Source: Aquimarina spinulae (GTDB lineage: Bacteria; Bacteroidota; Bacteroidia; Flavobacteriales; Flavobacteriaceae). From it: a stretch of 64,000 bases of DNA. The stretch is from assembly GCF_943373825.1 (NCBI RefSeq), contig NZ_CALSBP010000001.1, forward strand, positions 558,001-622,000. The letters run 5' to 3'. The notes beneath the pieces are model-generated. The model searched no databases and was not told where the DNA came from. It was given only the letters and a program-made list of their open reading frames with translations. Shown here one piece after another: positions 1 through 9,935 of this stretch (its first letter is position 1; each line of letters starts with the position of its first letter). The translations under genes and the position numbers were made by a program.

Positions 1-366
1 GCCGAGTTTAAAGCGCTAATTAGTAGTATGCAAAAGGATGTAGAATCCATATCCAAAGGCTCTGTTTTAGACATTGTAAGATTTGCCAATTCTGAAGATT
101 TTGATAAAAATTACAATCAAAAATTTTACCTGAAACACCTGATTTCTTTTGGTAAAGGGGATAATTATATGGGTACCGATGTGGTTGCAAAATGGTACTT
201 TAGAAATTTAAAGATCTTTACTAACCTTAATAGAATTGTTACTCCTAAGGATAGAGTTTTAGTCATTTATGGTGCAGGCCATAAAGATATCCTGGTTGAC
301 CTTATTAAAGATAGAGCTGATTGGGAGTATTATAATATCAATACATTACTGTATTTTAAAAAATAA
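1..366 (+). CDS. DUF5694-like protein, 3' end only
   Basis: The reading frame is open from the first base of the window, so the gene starts upstream and only about the last 121 codons are present. The last residues, with VLVIYGAGHKDILVDLI followed by a short beta-strand tail, resemble the C-terminus of DUF5694/TraB-like proteins, in which a GxGH motif is conserved. No enzymatic role is established for that family. The family call rests on this short tail and is moderate. About 200 bp of AT-rich non-coding DNA follows before the next gene. Confidence 0.6.
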   Translation, partial: AEFKALISSMQKDVESISKGSVLDIVRFANSEDFDKNYNQKFYLKHLISFGKGDNYMGTDVVAKWYFRNLKIFTNLNRIVTPKDRVLVIYGAGHKDILVDLIKDRADWEYYNINTLLYFKK

Positions 367-573
367 TATACTTCGCAAAGGGTTTACCATAAGCAAAGAA
401 GGTATTAAATATAATATGTTAATGCAATTTGTAAATAATGCTTTGTAACCTTTTTGGGATGGTTTTAAGTTTGTAACTTAGTGACACACAAACTATTTTG
501 AATTTTTACTGAGGACGGTTTATGGGGCCAGAATCATAACTAAGTAAAGGTTCAAAATCTTAAAACCAAAAAA

Positions 574-2670
574 ATGAAACGTATATTAACAATCGCCATT
601 GCCTTTTTTACGGTAATGAGCTTTGCACAAACTCAACCACAAAAACCCAGTGAACTAGTAGCCCAGCAAAAATCATCGGGCTCAAATTTTGAAAACACCG
701 AACTTTTTACCGCAACTGCTAAAAAAAGTAATTTACAAATTCCGAAACAACTTAAGGACTATGTATTGCTTTCTTTAGATCAAAGTAAGATGAAATCTTT
801 ACAAGGTAATTTCCCGAATACGATGAACTTAAGTATTCCGGGGCAGAAAGCAGCAATGTCACTAGACCTTGTTAAAGTAAGCATTAGAACAGACGATTTT
901 TCGGCTATAGACATGCCTTCGGGCAAGATGCTTTCTCGTGATAACATAGCGCACTATCGTGGTGTAGTAAAAGGCCAGTCTAACTCTCTGGTAGCTCTAA
1001 GTTTTTATGAAGATAAGGTATCTGGTTTTATTAGTATCGATGGTCAGAACGGTAATTTGGTAGTTGGACCAGTGAAAAATAGTAAGAGCCATATCCTCTA
1101 TAAAGATAAGGAAATTAGTTATTTATATGATTTTTCTTGCCAGGTAGAAGATGATATAGAAAAAGGAGGATACACTATTGAAGAATTAGCTGATAACCCA
1201 CAAAGTAAAGCAGCTGCAAAATGTGTAAAAATATTCTTTGATATATGTACAGATATTGTAAGTGATAAGGGAGGCGCTCAGGCAGCTTCTAATTATATCG
1301 AAGCTGTATTTAATCAAGTAGCAGCGCTATATGCCAATGATCAGATTTCTCTTAAATTATCGGGTACCAAAGCCTGGACCTCTAATCAGCCTTTTAGCAA
1401 TAACAGTCTGGATAGCTATATCAGCTATAAAAACCAAAATGGTCTTAATGGAGATTTAGGTCATATGGTAAATTATAGTTTTGGAGGAGGACTAGCCGGA
1501 GGAATCGGAACACTGTGTAACTCATCAAGAAAAGCTGCAGTTTCTGGTATCAAAGGTAGCTATCAAAATATACCTACCTATTCTTTTGATGTATTCTTAA
1601 TATCTCATGAGGTAGGACATAATGTAGGATCACGACATACACATGCATGTGTATGGAATGGTAATAATACTGCAATAGATGGTTGTGCCGGTAGAACAGA
1701 AGGAAACTGTGCATTACCAGGAAACCCTGCCGGAGGAGGAACTATCATGAGTTATTGTCCGCAAACCAGTGTTGGAGTAAATTTCAATAAAGGATTTGGT
1801 TCACAACCTGCTAATGTAATCCGCAATTATATTGCAGGATCAAGTTGTTTACAATCTTGTGATGGTGGTGGATGTAATACAGGAGATGCTATATCGGTAA
1901 CATTTACCAATAATACAGATTGTACCTTACAGTATTTCCAGAACAATTCTTTACAGGGATCTGCCAATGCCGGAGGTTCATATAATGCAAATACTACAGT
2001 AGGAAGTGCATGGCAAGCCAAAAAAGCTTCGGGAGGAGACACAGTAGATAACTTTACAATGACTTGTGGTCAAACTACCTATAATTCTTCAGGAAATTGT
2101 AGTAGTGGCGGTGGTAATTGTGATGGTGTAGCGCCTTGGTCTCCAAATGTTAACTATAATGTTGGTGATCGGGTAACCTATAATGGATCTTTGTATGAAA
2201 GAACCGCTACAGGATGGACTAATTTAGGACCATGTACTACAACAACCGATCCTTGTGCAGGAGTAGCACCATATTCTTCTGGTACTGTATATAATGTGGG
2301 TGACCGTGTGACGTATAATGGGTATCTATATGAAAGAACCGCTACAGGATGGACCAACTTAGGTGCTTGTGGAGGATCATTTAGTTCTGCTTTCAAAGGA
2401 GATGGACCAGCAGGAGGATTGCAATTAAAAGCATTCCCTAATCCAGCAAAAGATCTTTTAAATCTTGAAATTAGTAATGCGAAATCTTCTTCTCAAATCA
2501 GTATCAAGGATATAAACGGAAGAACATTAGAAATCTTAGATCTTAAAACGCCTCCGGGAGGAAATGTAGTAAGAAAAACAGTAGATATTAGTAAGTTATC
2601 TACGGGTATCTATTTTGTACAAGTTACTACCGATAGTAAAACACTTACTCAAAAGATTTTTGTAAAATAA
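574..2670 (+). CDS. Secreted metzincin zinc metalloprotease with two CBM-like modules and T9SS sorting domain
   Basis: A 698-residue exported protease. A signal peptide (MKRILTIAIAFFTVMSFAQ) is followed by a propeptide-like region of about 200 residues. The catalytic domain has the extended zinc motif HEVGHNVGSRH (H345, E346, H349, H355) and a downstream Met-turn (M392 in IMSYC), the hallmark of metzincins of the reprolysin/M12B type. Two near-identical 39-residue modules at about 516-554 and 561-599, each with YNVGDRVTYNG and ATGWTNLG, resemble carbohydrate-binding family 5/12 (chitin-binding) folds. Residues 616-698 form a type IX secretion C-terminal domain (FPNPAKD, then STGIYFVQV and TQKIFVK). 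It is probably released or surface-attached and digests protein in polysaccharide-rich material. A strong terminator follows, so it seems monocistronic. Confidence 0.9.
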   Translation: MKRILTIAIAFFTVMSFAQTQPQKPSELVAQQKSSGSNFENTELFTATAKKSNLQIPKQLKDYVLLSLDQSKMKSLQGNFPNTMNLSIPGQKAAMSLDLVKVSIRTDDFSAIDMPSGKMLSRDNIAHYRGVVKGQSNSLVALSFYEDKVSGFISIDGQNGNLVVGPVKNSKSHILYKDKEISYLYDFSCQVEDDIEKGGYTIEELADNPQSKAAAKCVKIFFDICTDIVSDKGGAQAASNYIEAVFNQVAALYANDQISLKLSGTKAWTSNQPFSNNSLDSYISYKNQNGLNGDLGHMVNYSFGGGLAGGIGTLCNSSRKAAVSGIKGSYQNIPTYSFDVFLISHEVGHNVGSRHTHACVWNGNNTAIDGCAGRTEGNCALPGNPAGGGTIMSYCPQTSVGVNFNKGFGSQPANVIRNYIAGSSCLQSCDGGGCNTGDAISVTFTNNTDCTLQYFQNNSLQGSANAGGSYNANTTVGSAWQAKKASGGDTVDNFTMTCGQTTYNSSGNCSSGGGNCDGVAPWSPNVNYNVGDRVTYNGSLYERTATGWTNLGPCTTTTDPCAGVAPYSSGTVYNVGDRVTYNGYLYERTATGWTNLGACGGSFSSAFKGDGPAGGLQLKAFPNPAKDLLNLEISNAKSSSQISIKDINGRTLEILDLKTPPGGNVVRKTVDISKLSTGIYFVQVTTDSKTLTQKIFVK

Positions 2671-2705
2671 TTTTTTTAACAGTAATAAAATTGGCCCTAA
2701 TTAAA

Positions 2706-2733
2706 GGCTGCCCGTACGGGCAGCCTTTTTTTT
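2706..2733 (+). terminator. Rho-independent terminator of the metalloprotease gene
   Basis: A perfect 20-nt palindrome, GGCTGCCCGTACGGGCAGCC, is followed directly by eight T residues. It lies 36 bp after the stop codon of the metalloprotease gene and is unusually GC-rich for this DNA. Confidence 0.95.
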
Positions 2734-2930
2734 GTGATCTATTTACCGAGAAATAATATGATAATAAGAATAATTATAAAATATCCCTGAAAAACGGGTA
2801 GTGATAAACATAAAAAACAGATAGGTTTGTTGATAATTATTATAATGATAATAGAGATCTAGATAAACGAGTTCTGTACATTCATAACATTGAGTTGCAA
2901 CTATGATCGCTAGATGTGAAAGATGTAGAA

Positions 2931-3554
2931 ATGAGTTGGAAAAAAATAGCAAAAGTTACAAGTCTTTTAATAGTGCTATCTGTATTAAATAGTTGTAGGG
3001 TGCCTTGTAATATTATTATAAAAAAGTATTTTTTTACAGAAAGCGGAGCAGTAAGACCGGCTAAAAATAAATTTAAGCTAGGGCAAAATCCTTATTACCT
3101 TAAAGAGAGTGATCATATTAAAACAGATTGTGTATATCAATCTTGCTACAGATCCTATAACAGCGATGAAAAAATATATTTGGATTGTAATAATACAAAC
3201 GAAGGCATTACTTTTCTTCGATTTTTTAAAAACGGTAGGTTCTTGATGACGTATTTGTCACCAACAGAAAGAAATCTTGAACATTATAATGATTTGAAAA
3301 TTGGGTATGTTGGCTACTATAAGATAGAAGATGGAATTCTGTTCTTAGAATATTTTTCGGTAAATCGTTATGGAATGGCAGCTGATTGCGGAAGTTTTGA
3401 TCAGTTTAGGTGTGAAATACATGAAAATTCAATATCATCATTTTCAGTAGGAGTTACTAATGACGATGAGTCGTACGACAGGAAAAACACACTTACTAAC
3501 AATTCGTATGTAAAAGTAAAAGTTGAAGGGTTAACAGGAACTCCAGATTGGTGA
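2931..3554 (+). CDS. Putative lipoprotein of unknown function
   Basis: About 207 residues from the ATG at 2931. A GTG five codons upstream would also open the frame, but the ATG places the signal peptide (MSWKKIAKVTSLLIVLSVLNSC) at the very N-terminus. The LNSC lipobox predicts lipidation. The mature part is rich in Tyr, Asn and Asp, has several cysteines (CVYQSC, CNN, CGSFDQFRC), and reads like a small beta-sandwich. I do not recognise a family. The gene stands alone between a terminator and a TPR protein gene. Confidence 0.75.
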   Translation: MSWKKIAKVTSLLIVLSVLNSCRVPCNIIIKKYFFTESGAVRPAKNKFKLGQNPYYLKESDHIKTDCVYQSCYRSYNSDEKIYLDCNNTNEGITFLRFFKNGRFLMTYLSPTERNLEHYNDLKIGYVGYYKIEDGILFLEYFSVNRYGMAADCGSFDQFRCEIHENSISSFSVGVTNDDESYDRKNTLTNNSYVKVKVEGLTGTPDW

Positions 3555-3703
3555 AAAATGATTTGCAATACAATTATAAGATGTGATATTATTATACCTT
3601 AAAATGGATTGCACTGTATGTACCAGGCGGACAATATCACTTATAAATGAAATATACAACGGGTTATAAGTATTAAAATTAAATTCTTAAAATAAACTAT
3701 AAA

Positions 3704-4618
3704 ATGAAAACGATACGTGAGCATATTGGGTTACATCAGATTAACCTTTCGGGTTGCAATGTTTCTTCAAAATTAAAGGGAGAGATTCCAATTTTTGTTT
3801 TTGATTACCTGTCTATGAGTAAAACGCTGAGGTATCAGTTATCTACTCACACCTGTGAACTTTGTGGATATAATCCCGGTTCATTAGATATTACCTGGGT
3901 AGATGGGCAAGATGAACTCCTTAGAAAAGATATATCTTCATTTTGGTTTTGGGATGATAATGGATTAATTCCGTTTGCGTATATCGGAAAAGGAGCAGAA
4001 AAAGGCCCTTTTGGCGAACACGAAGGCGTTTTATTTTTGAATACGACGAATACCAGAGAATTTGACCAAATGCCGGTTGTAGTACTCAATGTAGAAAAAG
4101 ATAATGTTAAACTTACCACTGTTGCCGATAATTTTGAAGCTTTAGAGATTATCAAAAGTGAAACTAATCGTCAACTTTCAGAACAATTGAAGCAGGAAGG
4201 AAACGGCTTTTTTGGTGAAGGTAACTTCGATGCAGCTGTCCAAAATTTTTGTAAGGCAATACAAGCAGATTATACAAATCCTAATCCCTACAATAACATA
4301 GGAATGATTTCGCAGGCAACCAATAACTATTTAGATAGAGGTGAAGCTTTTTTTCAAATCTCTTATCTAGTAGATCCAGAATATACAAATGGAATGCGGG
4401 GATATAGTGGTATACTCGCCAGTAGAGGGAACCTGGAAAAAGCAATAGAGGTTATGAAGGATTGTATCCAAATAGAAGAATCAGCAGTAAACTTTGCTAT
4501 TTTGAGCCGTTATTACTTAGATAACGGTGATAGAGAAAATGCAGAAAAGTTTTGTTTGAAAGGAATAGAGATCGATCAAAATCATCCAGAGTTACAAAAG
4601 ATAAAAGATAGTTTGTAA
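3704..4618 (+). CDS. Unknown N-terminal domain with C-terminal TPR repeats
   Basis: 304 residues with no signal peptide, so probably cytoplasmic. Residues 1-150 form a domain I cannot name, with a CELCG pair and several Trp and Phe; the ending VVVLNVE and the strand-rich pattern recall SMI1/KNR4-like cargo or immunity proteins only weakly. From about 165 to the end there are three to four tetratricopeptide-like helical pairs (GNGFFGEGNFDAAVQNFCKA, and later GDRENAEKFCLKGIEID). The C-terminal half therefore probably binds another protein. A two-way terminator separates it from the convergent S9 peptidase gene. Confidence 0.75.
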   Translation: MKTIREHIGLHQINLSGCNVSSKLKGEIPIFVFDYLSMSKTLRYQLSTHTCELCGYNPGSLDITWVDGQDELLRKDISSFWFWDDNGLIPFAYIGKGAEKGPFGEHEGVLFLNTTNTREFDQMPVVVLNVEKDNVKLTTVADNFEALEIIKSETNRQLSEQLKQEGNGFFGEGNFDAAVQNFCKAIQADYTNPNPYNNIGMISQATNNYLDRGEAFFQISYLVDPEYTNGMRGYSGILASRGNLEKAIEVMKDCIQIEESAVNFAILSRYYLDNGDRENAEKFCLKGIEIDQNHPELQKIKDSL

Positions 4619-4650
4619 CGCTATTGTTACCATGACTATCAAGAATAATA

Positions 4651-4697
4651 AAAGAGGCCGAATTCTTTGTTGTTAACTTAAGATTCAGCCTCTCTTT
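4651..4697. terminator. Bidirectional terminator between convergent genes
   Basis: Arms AAAGAGGCCGAATTCTT and AAGATTCAGCCTCTCTTT pair over about 16 bp with one bulge around a 12-nt loop, with A/T-rich flanks on both sides. It sits between the stop codons of the TPR gene and the S9 peptidase gene and can serve both. Confidence 0.8.
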
Positions 4698-4723
4698 ATG
4701 ATATAAAATTTTTAGACTCTTTT

Positions 4724-6673
4724 TTAGGACTCCGAATCAATCTTAGTAGATTCGGTTTTACCGTCATTAATCATTTCGGTACCTGCGCTTTTTAAATATT
4801 TATCTAAGAACTTCAAAATTCTACCATAGGCTTCGATTTGATTTTCTTTTTTTACAAATCCATGTCCTTCATCCTCGAATAATACATATTCTACAGGAAC
4901 ACCACTTTTCTTAACTCCTTCTACAATTTCATCAGATTCTACTTTTAAAACTCTGGGATCTTTGGCTCCTTGAAGAACAATCAATGGTTTTGTAACTTTT
5001 TCAGTGTGAAAAAGTGGAGAAATTTGTCGTAAACGAACAGAATCAGCGGTATTTGGATCTCCCATTTCTGTGTACAACGCTTCTTTAAAAGATTCCCACC
5101 ATGGCGGAATACTTTTTAATGTTCTTAACCAATTTGTAACTCCAAAAATATTTACACCAACCTTAAATTCTTCTGGAGTATAAGTAAGGGCTGCCATAGT
5201 CATATAACCTCCATAAGAACCACCAATGATTCCTATTTTATCGGCGTCTACGATATCTTGTTTTGCCAGCCAGTCTTTTCCTGCAACACAATCTTTTAGA
5301 TCTTTATCCCCATGATTTCGATCATCCATTTTGAAAAAAGTCTTACCATAACCACTACTACCTCTGTTATTAACAGCTAATACAGCGTATCCATGATTTA
5401 CCAGGTATTGAATTACAGAACTAAATCCTTGTCTGGATTGTCCTCCGGGGCCGCCATGAACCCAAACTAATGCAGGAACTTTATGATCAACAGTTGCTTG
5501 TTTAGGCTTATAATATATAGCAGGAATATCTAATCCATCAAAAGATTTAAAACGAACTACTTCTGAAGTAACCAAATGATCTGGATTGATATCTTTATTT
5601 AAAACATCTGTTAGCTTATGGTATTTTTTGGTTGCAAGATCATAAGAGTATGAATTGGTAGGCGTATTTGACCCTCCAACGCTAAGTAATGCCATAGATT
5701 CATCTCTCGAAAAACGTGCCCTATTAATTTGTTGATTTTCTATAGAAGGGAAATCAATAGTATTACCTGTGGCTACTTCTTTTACCTCCATAACCGTCTT
5801 AGCATCTTCATTGGTAAACATTACCTGGTATTTTCCGTTTTGGGTGAAGTAAAAACCAGAAATATCCCAGTTTTTTTCTAAAACCTTTTCTTTACTACCA
5901 TCTTCAAGATTATACTTCATTAAGTAACTAAATTCTGCATTATCATCGGTAGTATAATAGAATGATTTACCATCTGGAGAAAAATCCTCTGGTGAGTTTC
6001 CGCTTAAGTTATCGTTAATCTTAACTTTTTCTTTGGTTTCGGTATTCAATAGATAAAGATCATTATCATTAGTATTGATAGACTTAGAAAGCGCTATATA
6101 CTTTCTGTCTTCAGACATTCCGCCAAAATCCATCCCATCGGTATTCTGATAAATTAACTTGGATGTAAAATCAGCAATATCCATCTCATAATGATCCATA
6201 TATTTAGGATCTCGCTCGTTAGTGGCATAAAAGAAACTTTTGCCATCTTTGGCCCATCCTCTAAACGAGGCTCTTACATTCTTTTCGGGAGTCAGACGTT
6301 TGATACCCGAACTGTCTTTGATAAAGAGTTTATGTATTTCATCACCATTACCATCCATTCTGAATAAGATTCTATCATCCTCGGGGAAATATGATAACCC
6401 AAAAACCGAAGCACTATCAGATTTGGTTACAGGTATAAGTTCACCACCATTGGTAGCAACAGTATACATATTATAGATTCCAGAACGGTTGCTTGTCATA
6501 AGCACCTTGGATTTATCTGCAGAAAATCCATTCGAAAATGCATTTTCATTATCCATAAATTGTTCTATCGAATACTGGTCGATTTTGATAGGCTGAGCGA
6601 TTTCCTCTTTTTTTTCTTGCTTACAAGAGTAGAAGAGGAGCAGCCCCATACTAAGTGTGAATAGTTTTTTCAT
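4724..6673 (-). CDS. S9 family (prolyl oligopeptidase-type) peptidase lipoprotein
   Basis: 649 residues. The signal peptide ends in a lipobox (MKKLFTLSMGLLLFYSC), so the enzyme is probably anchored in the cell envelope. Residues about 30-380 form a WD40-like beta-propeller (repeated SPDGKSFYYTT-type strands) that gates the active site. The C-terminal alpha/beta-hydrolase carries the nucleophile elbow GGSYGGY (S486) with D572 (GAKDPR) and H604 (DEGHGF), a complete triad. Such enzymes cleave oligopeptides, often after proline or from acylated N-termini; specificity cannot be read here. It lies 21 bp after the propeller-protein gene in a leftward operon. Confidence 0.92.
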   Translation of the reverse strand: MKKLFTLSMGLLLFYSCKQEKKEEIAQPIKIDQYSIEQFMDNENAFSNGFSADKSKVLMTSNRSGIYNMYTVATNGGELIPVTKSDSASVFGLSYFPEDDRILFRMDGNGDEIHKLFIKDSSGIKRLTPEKNVRASFRGWAKDGKSFFYATNERDPKYMDHYEMDIADFTSKLIYQNTDGMDFGGMSEDRKYIALSKSINTNDNDLYLLNTETKEKVKINDNLSGNSPEDFSPDGKSFYYTTDDNAEFSYLMKYNLEDGSKEKVLEKNWDISGFYFTQNGKYQVMFTNEDAKTVMEVKEVATGNTIDFPSIENQQINRARFSRDESMALLSVGGSNTPTNSYSYDLATKKYHKLTDVLNKDINPDHLVTSEVVRFKSFDGLDIPAIYYKPKQATVDHKVPALVWVHGGPGGQSRQGFSSVIQYLVNHGYAVLAVNNRGSSGYGKTFFKMDDRNHGDKDLKDCVAGKDWLAKQDIVDADKIGIIGGSYGGYMTMAALTYTPEEFKVGVNIFGVTNWLRTLKSIPPWWESFKEALYTEMGDPNTADSVRLRQISPLFHTEKVTKPLIVLQGAKDPRVLKVESDEIVEGVKKSGVPVEYVLFEDEGHGFVKKENQIEAYGRILKFLDKYLKSAGTEMINDGKTESTKIDSES

Positions 6674-6694
6674 GAGTGTTTTATTTATCTGTTA

Positions 6695-9600
6695 TTATTC
6701 TAAACTAAAATTCTTAATTTCTTTAAAAGGAGAGGCATCTAGCTTCTCAATAGCTTCGCGATATGGTTTCCAATCGTTTATAAAAAATTCGTTGGTTTTT
6801 ACCAGTGCATCTTGTAACGCATCTTTAGCTTGTTTTATCAAGGTGTTTTCTGTAGAAGTTAGTCCGTTTTGACGGCTACCTACATACCATCCTGCTGTAC
6901 CCATACGTTGCATCACCGTTACTTCTGGATTACGAGTGATTCCCTGACGCTTATCTTCCTTACCAAGATAGATAGCAATTACACTATCGATTTTTTTAGA
7001 AATATCTTTAGATAATTTAATCTGATCTTTATATTTCTTTTTATCTAATTTTTTAAGCTCTTTCTGGTATTTTGAAGCTATATCCTTACTCTCTACCAGT
7101 TGTTTTACAGCATCTGCTGCCGATTGCCTCATTTTTTCCATGTTTTTTGAAGCGGCATAAATTTCATTGATATTCTTCTGGGATATTTGTAATCTAGGAT
7201 CAGATTTAACCTCGATCATAGTTTCAGATTTTTGATCCCCATATTCTAGTACCAGTTTATATTTCCCTGGTTTTACACCAACACCACCGGGTTCTCTATC
7301 TTGTTTTTGGATTTTTCGCGAAGGTCGATCAACACCTTTTTCATTCATAAACCATTTTGTTTTATGAAACCCTGTAGAATCGGGGGTCTTTTCTTTTAAG
7401 GTTCTGATCAAACGATCACCATCATAGATTTTAAGATGAATAGAATCCCATTTTACCTTGGCTTCTTCTTTCTCACTATCAGACTCATCTTCATTGCCTT
7501 CCTTTTTATCTTCTTCTTTGCTAGGTTCTTCTTTTTTCTTTTCTTCTACTTTAAGATAATATGAAATAAGAGCTCCATAGTCACGATTTTCACCATTATA
7601 TAGGGCATCTCCTCCAAAACGACTACCTGTAGGTTGTTGATAAGCAGCTTGATATGCTGTAGGAGGATCAAAAAGATGTAATTTCTGACTTAAAATAGTG
7701 CTGTTTTTTGCCAATGCTCTTAGTGGTCGTATATCATCTAATACCCAGGCAGCTCTACCAAAAGTACCAATAACCAGATCATGCTCTCTAGGTTGTATTA
7801 CCAAATCTTTTACCGATACGGTAGGAAAACCTTTGGTCCATTTTGTCCAACTGTTTCCTGCATTAAGAGAAATATACAATCCATCATCTGTACCCAGAAA
7901 TAATAGGTTTTTTTCTATAGGATCTTCAACAATACTAAGCGTATAACTTTTTACGTCATTCTGGTTAACAATACGTTTCCAGGTCTTACCGTAATCCGTA
8001 GTTCTAAACGCATATGGTGTATAGTTAAATCTTCTGTAATCATTAGCGACCAAAAGAGCTTCTCCTTTCTTTTTGTTTGAGGCTTTGATTTGTACAATCC
8101 AGCTTCCTTTTGGTAATTCTTTTATATTATTAGATACATCGGTCCAGTTTGTTCCTCCGTTTTGAGTGATATGTACTCGGCCGTCATCGGTACTTGCCCA
8201 AAGCATATTTTGCTCTAGCGGCGAAGGCTCAACAACCAAAACAGTACAGTGATTTTCTGCACCTGTAGCATCCATTGTTAATCCACCGCTTTCTGCTTGT
8301 TTTAACTTCTCGGGATTGTTTGTCGAAAGATCGGGAGATATCACTTTCCAGGTAAGTCCCTTATCTGTACTCTTGTGTACAAACTGACTTCCGAAATAGA
8401 TTGTACTATTATCAAATGGATCAATATTGATTGCTGCATTCCAGTTAAAACGCAATTTTACTTTAGGATCGGGGTGAGTAGGGCGCACCGTATAATTGTT
8501 ACCCGTCATCCAATCATAGCGGCTTACATATCCTTGCTGACTCATCGTCCATCCATATCTAGAGTCATCTTTATCGGGTACAACATCAAACCCATCACCA
8601 AATGATATTTCCTGCCAGTATGAGTTTCTGATTCCTTGTGCTTTCCATACATAAGCAGGACCTCTCCAGCTACCATTATCCTGCATACCTCCGTATACAT
8701 TATAAGGAAATTCGTTGTCTACATTAATATGATAAAATTGTGCGACAGGAAGATTTCCTATAAAACGCCAGGATTTACCTCCATCACGAGTGATGTTTAG
8801 TCCCCCATCATTACCATCAATCATATAACTCCCATCATTAGGGTGAATCCACCATGCATGATGATCTGGGTGTACTCCATTATCAACACCATAAGCAGGC
8901 ATCAACTGTGTAAAGTTTTTACCACCATCTTCAGAAACATTTACATAGGTAAATACAGAATATACTCGATTCTCATTTTGTGGGTCTACGAATATATCAG
9001 AGTAATAAAAAGGACGATTACCGATATCTTTTTTATCATTAATTTTTTTCCATTTAAACCCTCCGTCTGTTGATTTGTATAGTGCATTCTTTTTGGCCTC
9101 GACCAATGCATATACAATATTAGGTTTATTAGGTGCTATTGCTAATCCTATTCTACCTAAATTACCTTTTGGAAGCCCGTCTTTATCAGTACGTTCTTCC
9201 CAGTTCTTCCCTCCATCATGAGTGATGTAAAGACCAGAACCTTCTCCTCCCGAATTAAAAAACCATGGGTCACGCTTATGTTCCCACATAGCAACTATTA
9301 ACTTGTTAGGATTTGTAGGATCCATGACTAGATCTGCAGCTCCGGTTTTATTGTTATTAAATAGAATTTTGGTCCAGGTAGTACCTCCATCGGTAGTTTT
9401 AAAAACTCCTCTTTCTGGATGCTCCCCCCAGGGAGATCCAATTGCTGCAACATAAACGATATCAGGATTAGTAGGATCAATGATTACTTTATGTATGTGA
9501 CGGGTTTTCTCTAACCCCATAAGTTTCCAATTTTTACCACCATCCAGAGATCTATAAATACCATATCCACCATTAAGACTATTTCTAGGATTTCCTTCTC

Positions 9601-9916
9601 CTGTACCTACCCAGATTACCGATGGATTTGATTGTTGGATAGCCACGGCTCCAATAGAAGCAGTAGCTTCATTATTAAAAATAGGAGCCCATTTGATCCC
9701 TCCAGAAGTAGATTTCCAGAGTCCACCAGAAGCGGTTCCCGCATATATAATATCAGGATTGGTAGTTACCACATCTATAGCAGTGACACGACCACTCATT
9801 CCTCCAGGACCTATATTACGCGGAGTGTTATCTTTAATAAGATCCATAGTGAATTTCTGTGCAGATAATGTAGAAATCACACCTAGTAGTAACAGTAAAA
9901 ATATTCGTTTTTTCAT
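6695..9916 (-). CDS. Large exported beta-propeller protein with Asp-box (BNR/sortilin-like) repeats
   Basis: 1073 residues with a signal peptide (MKKRIFLLLLLGVISTLSAQ). At least eleven Asp-box-like turns of the type S-x-D-G-G-x-x-W are spread over residues 60-720 (for example KSTDGGFKWKK and ITRDGGKSWRF), typical of VPS10/sortilin-like or YVTN/BNR propellers, which databases often name glycosyl hydrolase without proof. A Lys/Glu-rich linker at about 790-820 and a helical, probably coiled-coil tail (900-1070) follow. No catalytic residues can be assigned. The gene is between an MBL-fold gene (19 bp) and the S9 peptidase gene (21 bp), suggesting a role in binding or processing envelope peptides. 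Confidence 0.85.
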   Translation of the reverse strand: MKKRIFLLLLLGVISTLSAQKFTMDLIKDNTPRNIGPGGMSGRVTAIDVVTTNPDIIYAGTASGGLWKSTSGGIKWAPIFNNEATASIGAVAIQQSNPSVIWVGTGEGNPRNSLNGGYGIYRSLDGGKNWKLMGLEKTRHIHKVIIDPTNPDIVYVAAIGSPWGEHPERGVFKTTDGGTTWTKILFNNNKTGAADLVMDPTNPNKLIVAMWEHKRDPWFFNSGGEGSGLYITHDGGKNWEERTDKDGLPKGNLGRIGLAIAPNKPNIVYALVEAKKNALYKSTDGGFKWKKINDKKDIGNRPFYYSDIFVDPQNENRVYSVFTYVNVSEDGGKNFTQLMPAYGVDNGVHPDHHAWWIHPNDGSYMIDGNDGGLNITRDGGKSWRFIGNLPVAQFYHINVDNEFPYNVYGGMQDNGSWRGPAYVWKAQGIRNSYWQEISFGDGFDVVPDKDDSRYGWTMSQQGYVSRYDWMTGNNYTVRPTHPDPKVKLRFNWNAAINIDPFDNSTIYFGSQFVHKSTDKGLTWKVISPDLSTNNPEKLKQAESGGLTMDATGAENHCTVLVVEPSPLEQNMLWASTDDGRVHITQNGGTNWTDVSNNIKELPKGSWIVQIKASNKKKGEALLVANDYRRFNYTPYAFRTTDYGKTWKRIVNQNDVKSYTLSIVEDPIEKNLLFLGTDDGLYISLNAGNSWTKWTKGFPTVSVKDLVIQPREHDLVIGTFGRAAWVLDDIRPLRALAKNSTILSQKLHLFDPPTAYQAAYQQPTGSRFGGDALYNGENRDYGALISYYLKVEEKKKEEPSKEEDKKEGNEDESDSEKEEAKVKWDSIHLKIYDGDRLIRTLKEKTPDSTGFHKTKWFMNEKGVDRPSRKIQKQDREPGGVGVKPGKYKLVLEYGDQKSETMIEVKSDPRLQISQKNINEIYAASKNMEKMRQSAADAVKQLVESKDIASKYQKELKKLDKKKYKDQIKLSKDISKKIDSVIAIYLGKEDKRQGITRNPEVTVMQRMGTAGWYVGSRQNGLTSTENTLIKQAKDALQDALVKTNEFFINDWKPYREAIEKLDASPFKEIKNFSLE

Positions 9917-9935
9917 TTTTTTGGTTGTGAATTAA

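Noticed and set aside
481-510. Promoter of the metalloprotease gene (TTTG about 20 bp before CTATTTTG)
   Set aside because: The -7 box misses the first two consensus bases, and several other TTTG blocks are near, so I could not choose one.
6695-9916. Sialidase or glycosyl hydrolase assignment for the Asp-box protein
   Set aside because: Asp-boxes are structural; the sialidase arginine triad and FRIP motif were not seen.
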